Part shown: piece by piece, positions 35,662-43,552 of the stretch
How positions within the stretch are numbered: the stretch's first letter is position 1
How the letters are laid out: every line of letters begins with the position of its first letter
Assembly (NCBI RefSeq): GCF_001006305.1
Contig: NZ_LBHJ01000001.1
Location: forward strand, 558,001 to 622,000
Direction of reading: 5' to 3'
From: Silvibacterium bohemicum
GTDB lineage: Bacteria; Acidobacteriota; Terriglobia; Terriglobales; Acidobacteriaceae
DNA length: 64,000 bases
Made by a program: the position numbers and the translations under genes
Notes under the pieces: generated by a model
What the model was told of the DNA's origin: nothing
The model's input: only the letters and a program-made list of their open reading frames with translations
Databases searched by the model: none

Positions 35662-36528
35662 ATGACACCGGACTCCTTACCCAATCCAGTTGTAATGGTT
35701 ATCATCCTCGGCGGCCTGGCCCTGGCGCCTTTTGTGCTGGTGATGCTGACCTCGTTTGTAAAGATGTCAGTCGTTCTCTCCATCCTGCGCAATGCGCTGG
35801 GCACGCAGAACGTTCCGCCTAACCAGGTAATCACGGGACTTGCATTCGTGTTGACGTTCTTCGTGATGACGCCGGTCGTCAAGCAGATGTATAACGACGC
35901 GGGATCGATCTCAGGCACCAAGGATATGTTCTCCGAAGCGAGCGTAAAGAGCGTCTTTGAAGCAGTCGGGCGTGGGAAAGAACCGTTGCGGCGCTTCCTT
36001 ATCAAGCACGCACACAATGAAGACCGCCTGCTGTTTGTGGAGCTGGCTCAACGCCTGGACGAATCTCCGGATGCGCACGGCGCAAAGGCCGCTCAGCCCA
36101 CTGCTTCAGTCGCAATTACCCCGGCTTCTGTCGGGACCGGTGGCGCCGCCACTACGCCAGCTGCCACTTCAAAGACCGATGCAGCGGCCACGGCTGCGAA
36201 TCCCGCGGCTCAGGCTGCGCCTGCGCCACCGACTGTACAGCCGCAACCTGAGGCCTCCACCGCAAAGGAGTCGCCACTTTCGAAGGATGATTTTCAGGTC
36301 ATTATCCCGGCATTTGTCACGAGCCAGCTGAAAGAGGCATTTCAGATCGGCTTCCTGATCTTTCTGCCGTTCATCATCATCGACATGGTGGTGGCCAATA
36401 TTCTGCTTGCCATGGGCATGAGCATGCTCTCACCAAGCGTAATCTCGTTGCCGTTCAAGCTTCTTCTCTTTGTTCTGGTTGACGGCTGGTTCCTCATTGT
36501 CAGGGGACTTGTTCTCAGCTATGTGTAA
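35662..36528 (+). CDS. sctR: T3SS export-gate protein SctR (FliP-like) with low-complexity insert
   Basis: 288 residues. N-terminal FLVMLTSFVKMSVVLSILRNALG-type helix (here VLVMLTSFVKMSVVLSIL) and NQVITGLAFVLTFFVM; C-terminal IIPAFVTSQLKEAFQIGFLIF and MGMSMLSPSVISLPFKLLLF are textbook FliP/SctR. Between residues ~135 and ~207 lies an Ala/Pro/Thr-rich insert that normal SctR (~220) and FliP (~245) lack; it falls in the periplasmic loop. No cleavable signal peptide of the FliP kind is evident. Confidence 0.96.
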   Translation: MTPDSLPNPVVMVIILGGLALAPFVLVMLTSFVKMSVVLSILRNALGTQNVPPNQVITGLAFVLTFFVMTPVVKQMYNDAGSISGTKDMFSEASVKSVFEAVGRGKEPLRRFLIKHAHNEDRLLFVELAQRLDESPDAHGAKAAQPTASVAITPASVGTGGAATTPAATSKTDAAATAANPAAQAAPAPPTVQPQPEASTAKESPLSKDDFQVIIPAFVTSQLKEAFQIGFLIFLPFIIIDMVVANILLAMGMSMLSPSVISLPFKLLLFVLVDGWFLIVRGLVLSYV

Positions 36529-36549
36529 ATCGATAAGGAGAACGCCGTA

Positions 36550-36816
36550 GTGGATACCGAAACAATCATCTCGATTCTGCGCCAAGGCTTGTTTCTCGTG
36601 CTGATTGTCTCGGCTGGGCCTATGGCTGCCGCGCTGGTTACCGGAATCATCATCAGTATTCTTCAGGCGACGACGCAGGTGCAGGAGCAGACATTGAGCT
36701 ACGTGCCGAAGATCATTGCGGTCTCCCTTTCACTCGCAATTCTCGGACCCTGGATGCTGCGAGAGATCGTGAACTTTGTCCAGATGATTTTAAATTCCAT
36801 TCCGTTGGTGCATTAG
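36550..36816 (+). CDS. sctS: T3SS export-gate protein SctS (FliQ-like)
   Basis: 88 residues from a GTG with AAGGAG upstream. Two membrane helices with the family pattern ILRQGLFLVLIVSAGPMAAAL, GIIISILQATTQVQEQTLSY and VPKIIAVSLSLAILGPWM. Forms the lower layer of the SctRST helical export gate. One-base overlap with sctT. Confidence 0.96.
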   Translation: MDTETIISILRQGLFLVLIVSAGPMAAALVTGIIISILQATTQVQEQTLSYVPKIIAVSLSLAILGPWMLREIVNFVQMILNSIPLVH

Positions 36817-37646
36817 TGGAAATGCTGCCAGCGCTGCAAAGTATTCTCTCGGGGCTCGGCGTTCATGCCAACGTGCAGTCCTTCTTGATGCTGTTTTTTC
36901 TGATCTTTGCTCGCATCGTCGCGGCCTTGAATCTCACGCCGTTTCTCGGCGGGAAAGCGTTGCCTAGTCAGGTTAAAGTCGGCCTTTCGGCGGCGATCGC
37001 CATGCTTCTTTATCCTTCTTTATCGAACAGCTCCGGACCTATGCCGGGCAATTTCTTCTTCTACTGTGCACTCCTGGCCAAGGAGTACATCGTCGGCATG
37101 ATGATCGGCTTCATCTCGCAGATGGTCTTCTTCGGAGTCCAGATTGCGGGAATCATCATGGATACGCAACGAGGATTGAACCAGATCTCCTACCTGGCAC
37201 CGGAGCTGCCGGGCAATGTTTCGGCGACAGGTAATTTGCAGATTCAAGCTTCGATTGTTTTGTTTCTTGTGCTGGGAGGCCATCTGCTCTTTCTGCGTAG
37301 CCTTGGGCTGAGTTTTCAGGTAATTCCGCTTGTTCAGTTACCGCATATGACTCCCGGCTGGGAAGCGCTTGCAGAGGAATTCACTCTCATTTCGGCCTCT
37401 GCGCTTCGTATCGGCGCACAACTTTGCGCCCCGGTCGTGCTCACAATTTTTCTGATCGATGTCTCCTTCGGCAGTGTGCAGAAGGTGGCTTCGTCGTTGA
37501 AGATCAGCAACGACACGAACACAGCAAAGTCTTGGATTGGTTTGGCGGTGTTTTGTCTTTCGGCCCCTTTCTTTTTCGAACAGCTTCAGCGGTACCTGGC
37601 TTCCATGATCCCGGCCATCGATCAGTTTGTAAGAAGTCTCGCGTGA
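36816..37646 (+). CDS. sctT: T3SS export-gate protein SctT (FliR-like)
   Basis: 276 residues from a GTG (an ATG two codons on is possible). Six or so membrane segments with FliR/SctT features: FARIVAALNLTPFLGGKALP, KVGLSAAIAMLLYP, AKEYIVGMMIGFISQMVFFG and IAGIIMDTQRGLN. Completes the SctRST gate complex. Confidence 0.95.
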   Translation: MEMLPALQSILSGLGVHANVQSFLMLFFLIFARIVAALNLTPFLGGKALPSQVKVGLSAAIAMLLYPSLSNSSGPMPGNFFFYCALLAKEYIVGMMIGFISQMVFFGVQIAGIIMDTQRGLNQISYLAPELPGNVSATGNLQIQASIVLFLVLGGHLLFLRSLGLSFQVIPLVQLPHMTPGWEALAEEFTLISASALRIGAQLCAPVVLTIFLIDVSFGSVQKVASSLKISNDTNTAKSWIGLAVFCLSAPFFFEQLQRYLASMIPAIDQFVRSLA

Positions 37647-37687
37647 AGGCACATCAAGAGAAGACGCGGCAATGGATATTGCGATAG

Positions 37688-38752
37688 ATGGCCGATAAGA
37701 CAGAAAAGCCGACAGCGAAGAAACTCAGGGAGGCTCGCAACAAGGGGCAGATCTCGAAGAGTACCGACCTGACACAGGCGGTGTTATTCCTCGTTTCCGG
37801 AGCCATGCTATCCGGATGGGGGCCGGGTCTAGTCGAACAGCTCAAGAAGTTTATGATCGAGTCGTTCGACGCGAAGCTTCTTTCCGGCCCACTCGACGGT
37901 TTGCTTTTCGCCCATAGAATCGGCAATGCCGGAATGCAATTTTTGCTGCTCATCATGCCTTTTTTAGCGGTCATCATGATCGCTGCAATTGCCGTAAACT
38001 TCGCGCAGACACAAGGACTCATCTTTTCACCAGAGGCTCTGTCGCCGAAGTTTTCGAAGCTTAACCCAATCGCCAGTCTTCAAAGCATGTTTCTCAAACC
38101 AAAGACGTATATCGAGCTGGCGAAGACACTGCTGAAGTTTGTCATCATCTTCTGGCTGGCTTATTCCACGGTGAAGCCCGATCTTCGCGATCTGATCGTA
38201 TCGAGCAGGATCAGCCTGGAGCGAGTTGCCTCGTTCGTGCCAATTCTTCTGTTCGCTCTTTTCTTCAAAGTTGGAGGGGCGTTTCTGATATTTGGTGCGG
38301 CCGATTTCGCGATTCAGAAAAAGCTCTACATGAAAGAACTGATGATGTCGAAGGAGGAGATCAAGCAGGAGTACAAAGAGCAGGAGGGTGATCCTCATGT
38401 CAAGCACGAGCGCAAACATCTTCAGATGAAGATGCTGCAGCAGGCCGCGCCCAACCGGGTTCCGCAGGCGAAAGTGGTGGTTGTCAATCCGACACATATC
38501 GCGGTGGCCCTGGAATATGACGAGCTGACGATGAATGCTCCGCGCATGGTAGCTAAAGGGCAGATGCAGCTGGCGAAAAAAATTATCGACATCGCGAAAA
38601 TGCATCAAGTCCCGGTCGTGCGGAATATTCCACTAGCCCGAAGCCTTTTTACATTAGATCTGGACGAGGAAGTGCCGGAGGACCTCTACAACGCGGTGGC
38701 GGAGATTCTGAACTTCGTAGCAAAGCTGGAGGAAACAAATGAAGGTCGATAA
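37688..38752 (+). CDS. sctU: T3SS specificity-switch protein SctU (FlhB-like)
   Basis: 354 residues. N-terminal KTEKPTAKKLREARNKGQISKS signature, four membrane segments, then the cytosolic domain with the autocleavage motif NPTH (267-270) in VVVNPTHIAVALEYD, so self-cleavage is expected. It switches export from early to late substrates together with SctP. The 3' end overlaps the next gene by 14 bases. Confidence 0.96.
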   Translation: MADKTEKPTAKKLREARNKGQISKSTDLTQAVLFLVSGAMLSGWGPGLVEQLKKFMIESFDAKLLSGPLDGLLFAHRIGNAGMQFLLLIMPFLAVIMIAAIAVNFAQTQGLIFSPEALSPKFSKLNPIASLQSMFLKPKTYIELAKTLLKFVIIFWLAYSTVKPDLRDLIVSSRISLERVASFVPILLFALFFKVGGAFLIFGAADFAIQKKLYMKELMMSKEEIKQEYKEQEGDPHVKHERKHLQMKMLQQAAPNRVPQAKVVVVNPTHIAVALEYDELTMNAPRMVAKGQMQLAKKIIDIAKMHQVPVVRNIPLARSLFTLDLDEEVPEDLYNAVAEILNFVAKLEETNEGR

Positions 38753-39134
38753 TGTCGCCATACAGTACGAGATCCCGGGCTTCGACATCGCCCCACAGCA
38801 GTTGGAGTCCGGCGAAGAAGAGGATTTCGGCGAGGCGCCCTACAGCCGCGATCCTGGGATCACATCTCCGCCGCCTGCCGGCGGATGGCAACAGCTTCTC
38901 GGCTTGACGCAGTTATCGCCTACCCCGACCAGCATCGACCCTCCAACGCGGCAGATGACCGGAATGTGGAGGCACGGAGCGACGGCGTCATTTCAAGTTG
39001 TGAAGGATGCCGCGGCGCGGAGGGAGTCTGCGCTGGTGAATGTTTCACCAGAGGTGAGACAAATGATGACTTTGTTGGCGGGCAGAGAAGAAACGATCGC
39101 AAAAATTCGTCAGCGCGCTGGGGAGGCAGGTTGA
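38739..39134 (+). CDS. Unrecognised small T3SS-operon protein
   Basis: 131 residues, GGAGGA before the ATG inside the sctU end. The first ~70 are acidic and Pro-rich (QQLESGEEEDFGEAPYS); the last ~45 are a charged helix (VSPEVRQMMTLLAGREETIAKI). No signal or membrane segment. I do not recognise it. The stop overlaps the next start (TGATG), so it is translationally tied to the TPR gene, which suggests a chaperone partner or exported substrate. Confidence 0.7.
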   Translation: MKVDNVAIQYEIPGFDIAPQQLESGEEEDFGEAPYSRDPGITSPPPAGGWQQLLGLTQLSPTPTSIDPPTRQMTGMWRHGATASFQVVKDAAARRESALVNVSPEVRQMMTLLAGREETIAKIRQRAGEAG

Positions 39135-39526
39135 TGAGCTCTGTTCCTGCAGGCTGGAATGATGATAAGGCGTTTGCGGCGAGCGAACGAGCATATTTTC
39201 TGCATACCGAAGGACGCTATGAGGAATCGCTGACCTTATTCAAGGGACTGTTGAGCCTTTATCCGGGCAACGCCTACTACATGGATGCAATCGCGGCGAT
39301 TTATCTGGCGCTGGAGCGGCCGGAGGCAGCGGTGCGAATGGCGACGGATCTGCTTAGGAGCAATCCATCGCATATACAGGGACTCGTACGACGGAGTGAG
39401 GCATATATCTCGCTGGGCATGTCGCGAGAGGCCGAGGCAGATATCCAACAACTTCGGCGGCTCGGAGCGCGAGACCAGGCCGGACGGATGGCTTTGAGGC
39501 TCGTGACCTCCCGCGGGCCAGATTGA
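39134..39526 (+). CDS. TPR protein, likely T3SS chaperone/accessory (SycD/LcrH-like)
   Basis: 130 residues, three TPR-like pairs: AERAYFLHTEGRYEESLTLFKGLLSLYPGNAYY-type first pair (here SERAYFLHTEGRYEESL...), DAIAAIYLALERPEAAVRMA, RRSEAYISLGMSREAEADI. Size and repeat number match class II T3SS chaperones, which bind translocator proteins. The start overlaps the previous stop; a longer upstream frame is ruled out because it would overlap the neighbour. Confidence 0.75.
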   Translation: MSSVPAGWNDDKAFAASERAYFLHTEGRYEESLTLFKGLLSLYPGNAYYMDAIAAIYLALERPEAAVRMATDLLRSNPSHIQGLVRRSEAYISLGMSREAEADIQQLRRLGARDQAGRMALRLVTSRGPD

Positions 39527-39619
39527 TGCCAAGAAAGCTCGTGAACTTTTTGTGGAATGACTTTCGCGGTAACGCGTTATTACCTGTAGAGCAAGATAAC
39601 TGCTCCACAGGAGGAAGAC

Positions 39620-39874
39620 ATGGGTGAAATCGGATCACTGGTCGGCGGTCTAGCGAGTGACATTTTTGGCGGTGGGGGCAGCGGTGGGAGCGATTCAACC
39701 ACTGGCTCTGTTCCCAGCGATAGCCAGAATCTCAGCAATCTTCAGAGCACCGATTCGCAGTCGCTTGCCAATCAGACGGCAGAGGACAATGAGGATCTTG
39801 CTTTCCAGCAGGCCAGCAAGGAAGAGTCGGATCGGGCTCAGAATGACAAGTCCGCGATCCAGGCAATCATCTAA
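39620..39874 (+). CDS. Small Gly/Ser/Gln-rich protein, possible exported T3SS component
   Basis: 84 residues with the strongest ribosome site in the operon (AGGAGGAAG just before ATG), which suggests high expression. N-terminus MGEIGSLVGGLASDIFGGGG, then a Ser/Asn/Gln region and a C-terminal acidic helix ending KSAIQAII. Size and helical C-terminus are compatible with a needle (SctF) or other early substrate, but no SctF signature is visible, so I leave it unassigned. 93 bases after the TPR gene, 102 before sctV. Confidence 0.65.
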   Translation: MGEIGSLVGGLASDIFGGGGSGGSDSTTGSVPSDSQNLSNLQSTDSQSLANQTAEDNEDLAFQQASKEESDRAQNDKSAIQAII

Positions 39875-39976
39875 TCTTTTCGTTTGTTTTCGAAATGTCT
39901 CGTGGTGCGGCGTTATGCATATTCAGCCGCACCATGTCCTACGCGCAAAACATGTAACGGGTCCAGGCTTGCTTCT

Positions 39977-42154
39977 ATGATAAAGCTCATTACCGCACAA
40001 CTTGAAAGCATCAAAGCAGAGGTCAAGGGCGGCAATTTCAGCAGCGTTGTGACCCGGTTTAGCGACCTTATCCTGGTCGCCTGCATCGTTCTGATCGTCG
40101 GCCTTATGATCGTGCCGCTGCCGACTTTCCTTCTCGATATCTTCATAACGGCAAACATCACGATTGCAATCACGATTCTGATGGTCGCATTGTATCTATC
40201 CAACGGGGCGCAGTTAGCCTCGTACCCAACAATTTTGCTGCTCACCACGCTGTATCGGCTGGCGCTCGAAATCTCATCCACACGCTTGATTCTTCTGCAG
40301 GCAAACGCCGGAGATGTTATCAAGGCCTTCGGCGAATTTGTGGTCGGCGGAAATTTTGTGGTCGGCGCGGTGATTTTCCTTATCATCACGCTGGTTCAGT
40401 TTTTGGTCATCACCAAAGGCTCCGAGCGCGTTGCGGAGGTTGCAGCTCGCTTTACCCTCGATGCCATGCCGGGCAAGCAGATGAGCATCGACGCCGATTT
40501 GCGCTCAGGCAGCATCGATTTCAAGCTTGCACGTAAGCGTCGCCAGGCGCTGGCGAAAGAGTCGCAGTTTTACGGGGCGATGGACGGCGCGATGAAGTTC
40601 GTCAAGGGCGACGCCATAGCCGGCATCATTATTACGGTTGTCAATATCGTCGGCGGCCTCATCATCGGCGTTGCGATGAATGGAATGCCCGCATCCGAAG
40701 CTATCCAGACTTACTCTATCTTGACGATCGGCGATGGACTGGTTTCGCAGATACCTGCTCTGTTGATTTCGATCTCTGCCGGTTTGGTCGTTACCCGCGT
40801 CGCCTCTGAAGATGAAGATACGAATTTGGGCAGCGACATTGCCGGCCAGATTCTTGCGAAGCCAAAGGCTCTTGGTATTGCGGCAGTCGTTCTATTGATT
40901 CTCGGTGTGGTGCCGGGAATGCCTAAATTCGCTTTTCTTTTGCTGGCTACTATCACCGGCGGAATTTCCTATGCACTGTATCAGGCTATGGGAGTCAAGC
41001 AGAAAGCGAAGGAGCAGGAAACGGAAAGGCTCAAGCTGGTTGTGCCGCCGCCTTCGTCTGATCCTGCGATTACGCGCACCGTTCCACTCATTATGGAATT
41101 GGGCAAGGAGTTCGCTCCCTTTGTCTCCTATGAAACAGCGACGGGGAAAGAGTATTTCCGGAAGCTTGTTGAACTGCGAGACACGTTATACAGGCAGCTG
41201 GGTGTTGTCTTTCCCTCCTTACGCGTCAATCTTGAGATGCTGCCGCTCGAAAACAATAATAATTACCGCTTTTGGCTGCATGAAGCGCCTATCGCCACTG
41301 GAACCATTTTGAGCGATCGCGTGTTAGTTAACTCATCGGCGGATCAGCTTGCTAAGTTCGGAGTTCAAGCGGAAGCGACAATGAATCCCGCAGACTTTAA
41401 GCCGGCGGCATGGATCACTCGGGCAGAGAAAGGGCGGATAGCGTCGCTTCAGATGAAGGTATGGGAGACGGATGACGTACTCCTGCTGCAGATTTCGAGA
41501 TTTCTGCGTTCGCACGCCATGGACTTCATCACGGTTCAGGAAGTGCAGTGGATGATCAACGAAACACGGAAGCTGTACCCTGCGCTGGTAGAGGAGGTCG
41601 TACCGAAGATTATCGGCATGCAGCAGCTTACCGACATCCTTAAGCGGCTGCTCAGCGAAGAGGTCAGCGTGCGGGATCTCAAGGTAATTTTGCAGGCGAT
41701 TGCGGAATGGTATCGAATCGACGGGGGCGATACCTTCGAAATTGCCGAGCATGTGCGCGTGGCTTTGCGCCGTCGCATCTGTTTCAGCCTGAGCGGCGGT
41801 AAACCACGATTGCTCATCTATCAACTTGATCCGGGTATCGAAGATATGCTGCGGGATGCGATTCGACAGGGGCCGGCTGGATCGTTCCTTGCACTCGACT
41901 ATGAGCAGCGAGGGCAGCTCGTGCAGGCCTTGAGCGAGCAGATAGCCGATGTCTCTTCGCGAACTCAAAGTCCGGTGTTGTTGGTGGATGCATCGGTACG
42001 CAGGTACATCAGGTCGGCCGTAGGTGATGATTTTCCCGAATTGCGGGCCATCAGCTATAACGAGATCGCTCCGGAGATCCAACTAGAGCCTATGGGAACG
42101 ATTACGTTCGCGCCCAAGGAAACGACTGAAGAAGAGCAGCTGGCTACAACGTAA
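39977..42154 (+). CDS. sctV: T3SS export-gate protein SctV (FlhA-like)
   Basis: 725 residues from the ATG at 39977 (MIKLITAQLES); the frame is open to 39884 but that stretch looks non-coding. Eight membrane helices with FHIPEP-family motifs (SYPTILLLTTLYRLALEIS; FVVGGNFVVGAVIFLI; ITKGSERVAEVAARFTLDAMPGKQ split in the usual loop; DADLRSGSID), then the large cytosolic ring domain with LVEEVVPKIIGMQQL and SYNEIAPEIQLEPMG. Forms the nonameric ring that receives substrates. Located after sctU, as flhA is after flhB. Confidence 0.97.
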   Translation: MIKLITAQLESIKAEVKGGNFSSVVTRFSDLILVACIVLIVGLMIVPLPTFLLDIFITANITIAITILMVALYLSNGAQLASYPTILLLTTLYRLALEISSTRLILLQANAGDVIKAFGEFVVGGNFVVGAVIFLIITLVQFLVITKGSERVAEVAARFTLDAMPGKQMSIDADLRSGSIDFKLARKRRQALAKESQFYGAMDGAMKFVKGDAIAGIIITVVNIVGGLIIGVAMNGMPASEAIQTYSILTIGDGLVSQIPALLISISAGLVVTRVASEDEDTNLGSDIAGQILAKPKALGIAAVVLLILGVVPGMPKFAFLLLATITGGISYALYQAMGVKQKAKEQETERLKLVVPPPSSDPAITRTVPLIMELGKEFAPFVSYETATGKEYFRKLVELRDTLYRQLGVVFPSLRVNLEMLPLENNNNYRFWLHEAPIATGTILSDRVLVNSSADQLAKFGVQAEATMNPADFKPAAWITRAEKGRIASLQMKVWETDDVLLLQISRFLRSHAMDFITVQEVQWMINETRKLYPALVEEVVPKIIGMQQLTDILKRLLSEEVSVRDLKVILQAIAEWYRIDGGDTFEIAEHVRVALRRRICFSLSGGKPRLLIYQLDPGIEDMLRDAIRQGPAGSFLALDYEQRGQLVQALSEQIADVSSRTQSPVLLVDASVRRYIRSAVGDDFPELRAISYNEIAPEIQLEPMGTITFAPKETTEEEQLATT

Positions 42155-42168
42155 GACACCGGATATCT

Positions 42169-42471
42169 ATGACCGCAACAAGCAGTAAAAAGACGAACGA
42201 GACGACTGACTCCGCCGACGAGAGCCATACTCCCCCGGACTGGATGATGTTCCCGGCATTGAACGAGGCCTGGATAAAATCCGCCGATGAGGTCATTGAT
42301 CTGATGGCTGAGCGAGTTTCCAGTTACGAAGTTATAGGACTCTCAGGTGCGCCGGCAGAGAGGTCGAAAGCGCGGTTAATCGCGCAGAGCTATGCGCAGG
42401 TTCACTCCGTGTTGAAGGAGCTCAAGGCTAGCCAGGAAAACGCGGTTTCAGGTAAAGGCCGAACCACATAG
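42169..42471 (+). CDS. Unrecognised small T3SS-operon protein
   Basis: 100 residues; a polar Thr/Ser/Lys N-terminus, then helices (MFPALNEAWIKSADEVIDLMAERVSSY; LIAQSYAQVHSVLKELKASQ). No signal or membrane segment. 14 bases after sctV and 11 before the next gene, so cotranscribed. Could be a substrate chaperone or small effector; no family recognised. Confidence 0.65.
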   Translation: MTATSSKKTNETTDSADESHTPPDWMMFPALNEAWIKSADEVIDLMAERVSSYEVIGLSGAPAERSKARLIAQSYAQVHSVLKELKASQENAVSGKGRTT

Positions 42472-42482
42472 GAGCTGCAAGC

Positions 42483-43070
42483 ATGGGTACATTTCTTCCC
42501 ACCAACGGGCTTCCTCCTCCGGAGGATAACGATCAAGCGCTGCAGCGGGAGATGCAACAGGCACGCCTTCAGCAGGCGCAGTTGTATACCCAGATGCAGG
42601 CCCAGCTGATGAAGCAGAGTAAAGGGCCGAGTGCGTTCCGGAAGATTATGGGTGCCATTACTGGAGTTGCGGCGAACGTTTTTGCTCCGGGACTGGGCGG
42701 TGCCGTGGGCGGCATGATTATGGGCAATAATCAGTCGAGCTCGGTTAATAATCTGGTCGCGCTCAACGCATTGAATACATTTGGCGCGAATGCGGGACTG
42801 AACGGAAACGCTACCGCCAGCAATCAGAGCGCGCTGAATGCCATGAACGCGAGCAATGCCGCCATGCAGCAGAGAACTACAGAGCATCTGGACGCGATCC
42901 AGAAGGAGCTCACCGAACTAGCTGGACTTCCTAAGGGACCCGATCCGGTATCGTTTCTTGCGCTCGCCGAAAAGACAAATGCCGAGTCCGAGATTTTTCA
43001 GGCAACTACGGCGATTGCCAAAGCAAAGCATGAGGCTGCGATGGCAGCGATTCAAAATATCAAGGACTAG
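42483..43070 (+). CDS. Asn/Ala/Gln-rich protein with central hydrophobic segment, candidate T3SS substrate
   Basis: 195 residues. N-terminal Gln-rich helix (LQREMQQARLQQAQLYTQ), then a Gly/Ala-rich hydrophobic stretch ~55-82 (GAITGVAANVFAPGLGGAV), then an Asn/Ala region and C-terminal helices. No signal peptide. Hydrophobic segment between coiled-coil parts is the general shape of translocator proteins, but no sequence family is recognised. GGAGC precedes the ATG; the next gene encodes a chaperone-like TPR protein, a common pairing for T3SS substrates. Confidence 0.65.
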   Translation: MGTFLPTNGLPPPEDNDQALQREMQQARLQQAQLYTQMQAQLMKQSKGPSAFRKIMGAITGVAANVFAPGLGGAVGGMIMGNNQSSSVNNLVALNALNTFGANAGLNGNATASNQSALNAMNASNAAMQQRTTEHLDAIQKELTELAGLPKGPDPVSFLALAEKTNAESEIFQATTAIAKAKHEAAMAAIQNIKD

Positions 43071-43094
43071 GCGACTGAACCGAAGGATTGAACG

Positions 43095-43514
43095 ATGCGG
43101 GTTCCAGCAAAAGAAGTGGCTCTGATGATGGAAGTCGGTCATCTGTGCAGATATGCGAGGCGGTTCCGCGAGGCTCAGCAAATCTTTCAGGGGGTTGGCG
43201 CGCTCCTGCCTGCGAGAGATATCGCGGATCTCGGTCTGGCGGCGGTTGCTTGCGACGAACTTAAATTTGAAGAAGCGGAACGCCTGTGCCGTCGAGTACT
43301 ACATTCGGATAGCCGAAATGTTGCAGCCTACGCGCAGCTTGCTGAAGTACAGATCGGATGCAACGATATCGGGAGCGCCAAGAATACTTTGAAGGCAGCT
43401 CGTGATCTGAGACCTGTAGAGCCATTAGTCTCGCTGGTCAGCTCTTTGCAACGATTGGTGGACTTGTTGCAGAAGCTACAGCATGCGGAGACGCCAAAGC
43501 TTGTCGCGCGCTGA
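43095..43514 (+). CDS. TPR-like T3SS chaperone (HrpB1/SctG-like)
   Basis: 139 residues of TPR-like helical pairs: MEVGHLCRYARRFREAQQIF, GLAAVACDELKFEEAERLC, YAQLAEVQIGCNDIGSAKNTL. Resembles the small TPR proteins (SctG/YscG, HrpB1/HrpK) that hold needle or translocator subunits in the cytosol. AAGGA precedes the ATG. It lies between the candidate substrate and the FHA membrane protein. Confidence 0.72.
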   Translation: MRVPAKEVALMMEVGHLCRYARRFREAQQIFQGVGALLPARDIADLGLAAVACDELKFEEAERLCRRVLHSDSRNVAAYAQLAEVQIGCNDIGSAKNTLKAARDLRPVEPLVSLVSSLQRLVDLLQKLQHAETPKLVAR

Positions 43515-43552
43515 AATTTTATGACTGCCAAAGTTCACTTTAAGGATTACCC

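Noticed and set aside
39620..39874. Assignment as needle protein SctF
   Set aside because: Size and expression signals fit, but no sequence signature; left as unassigned.
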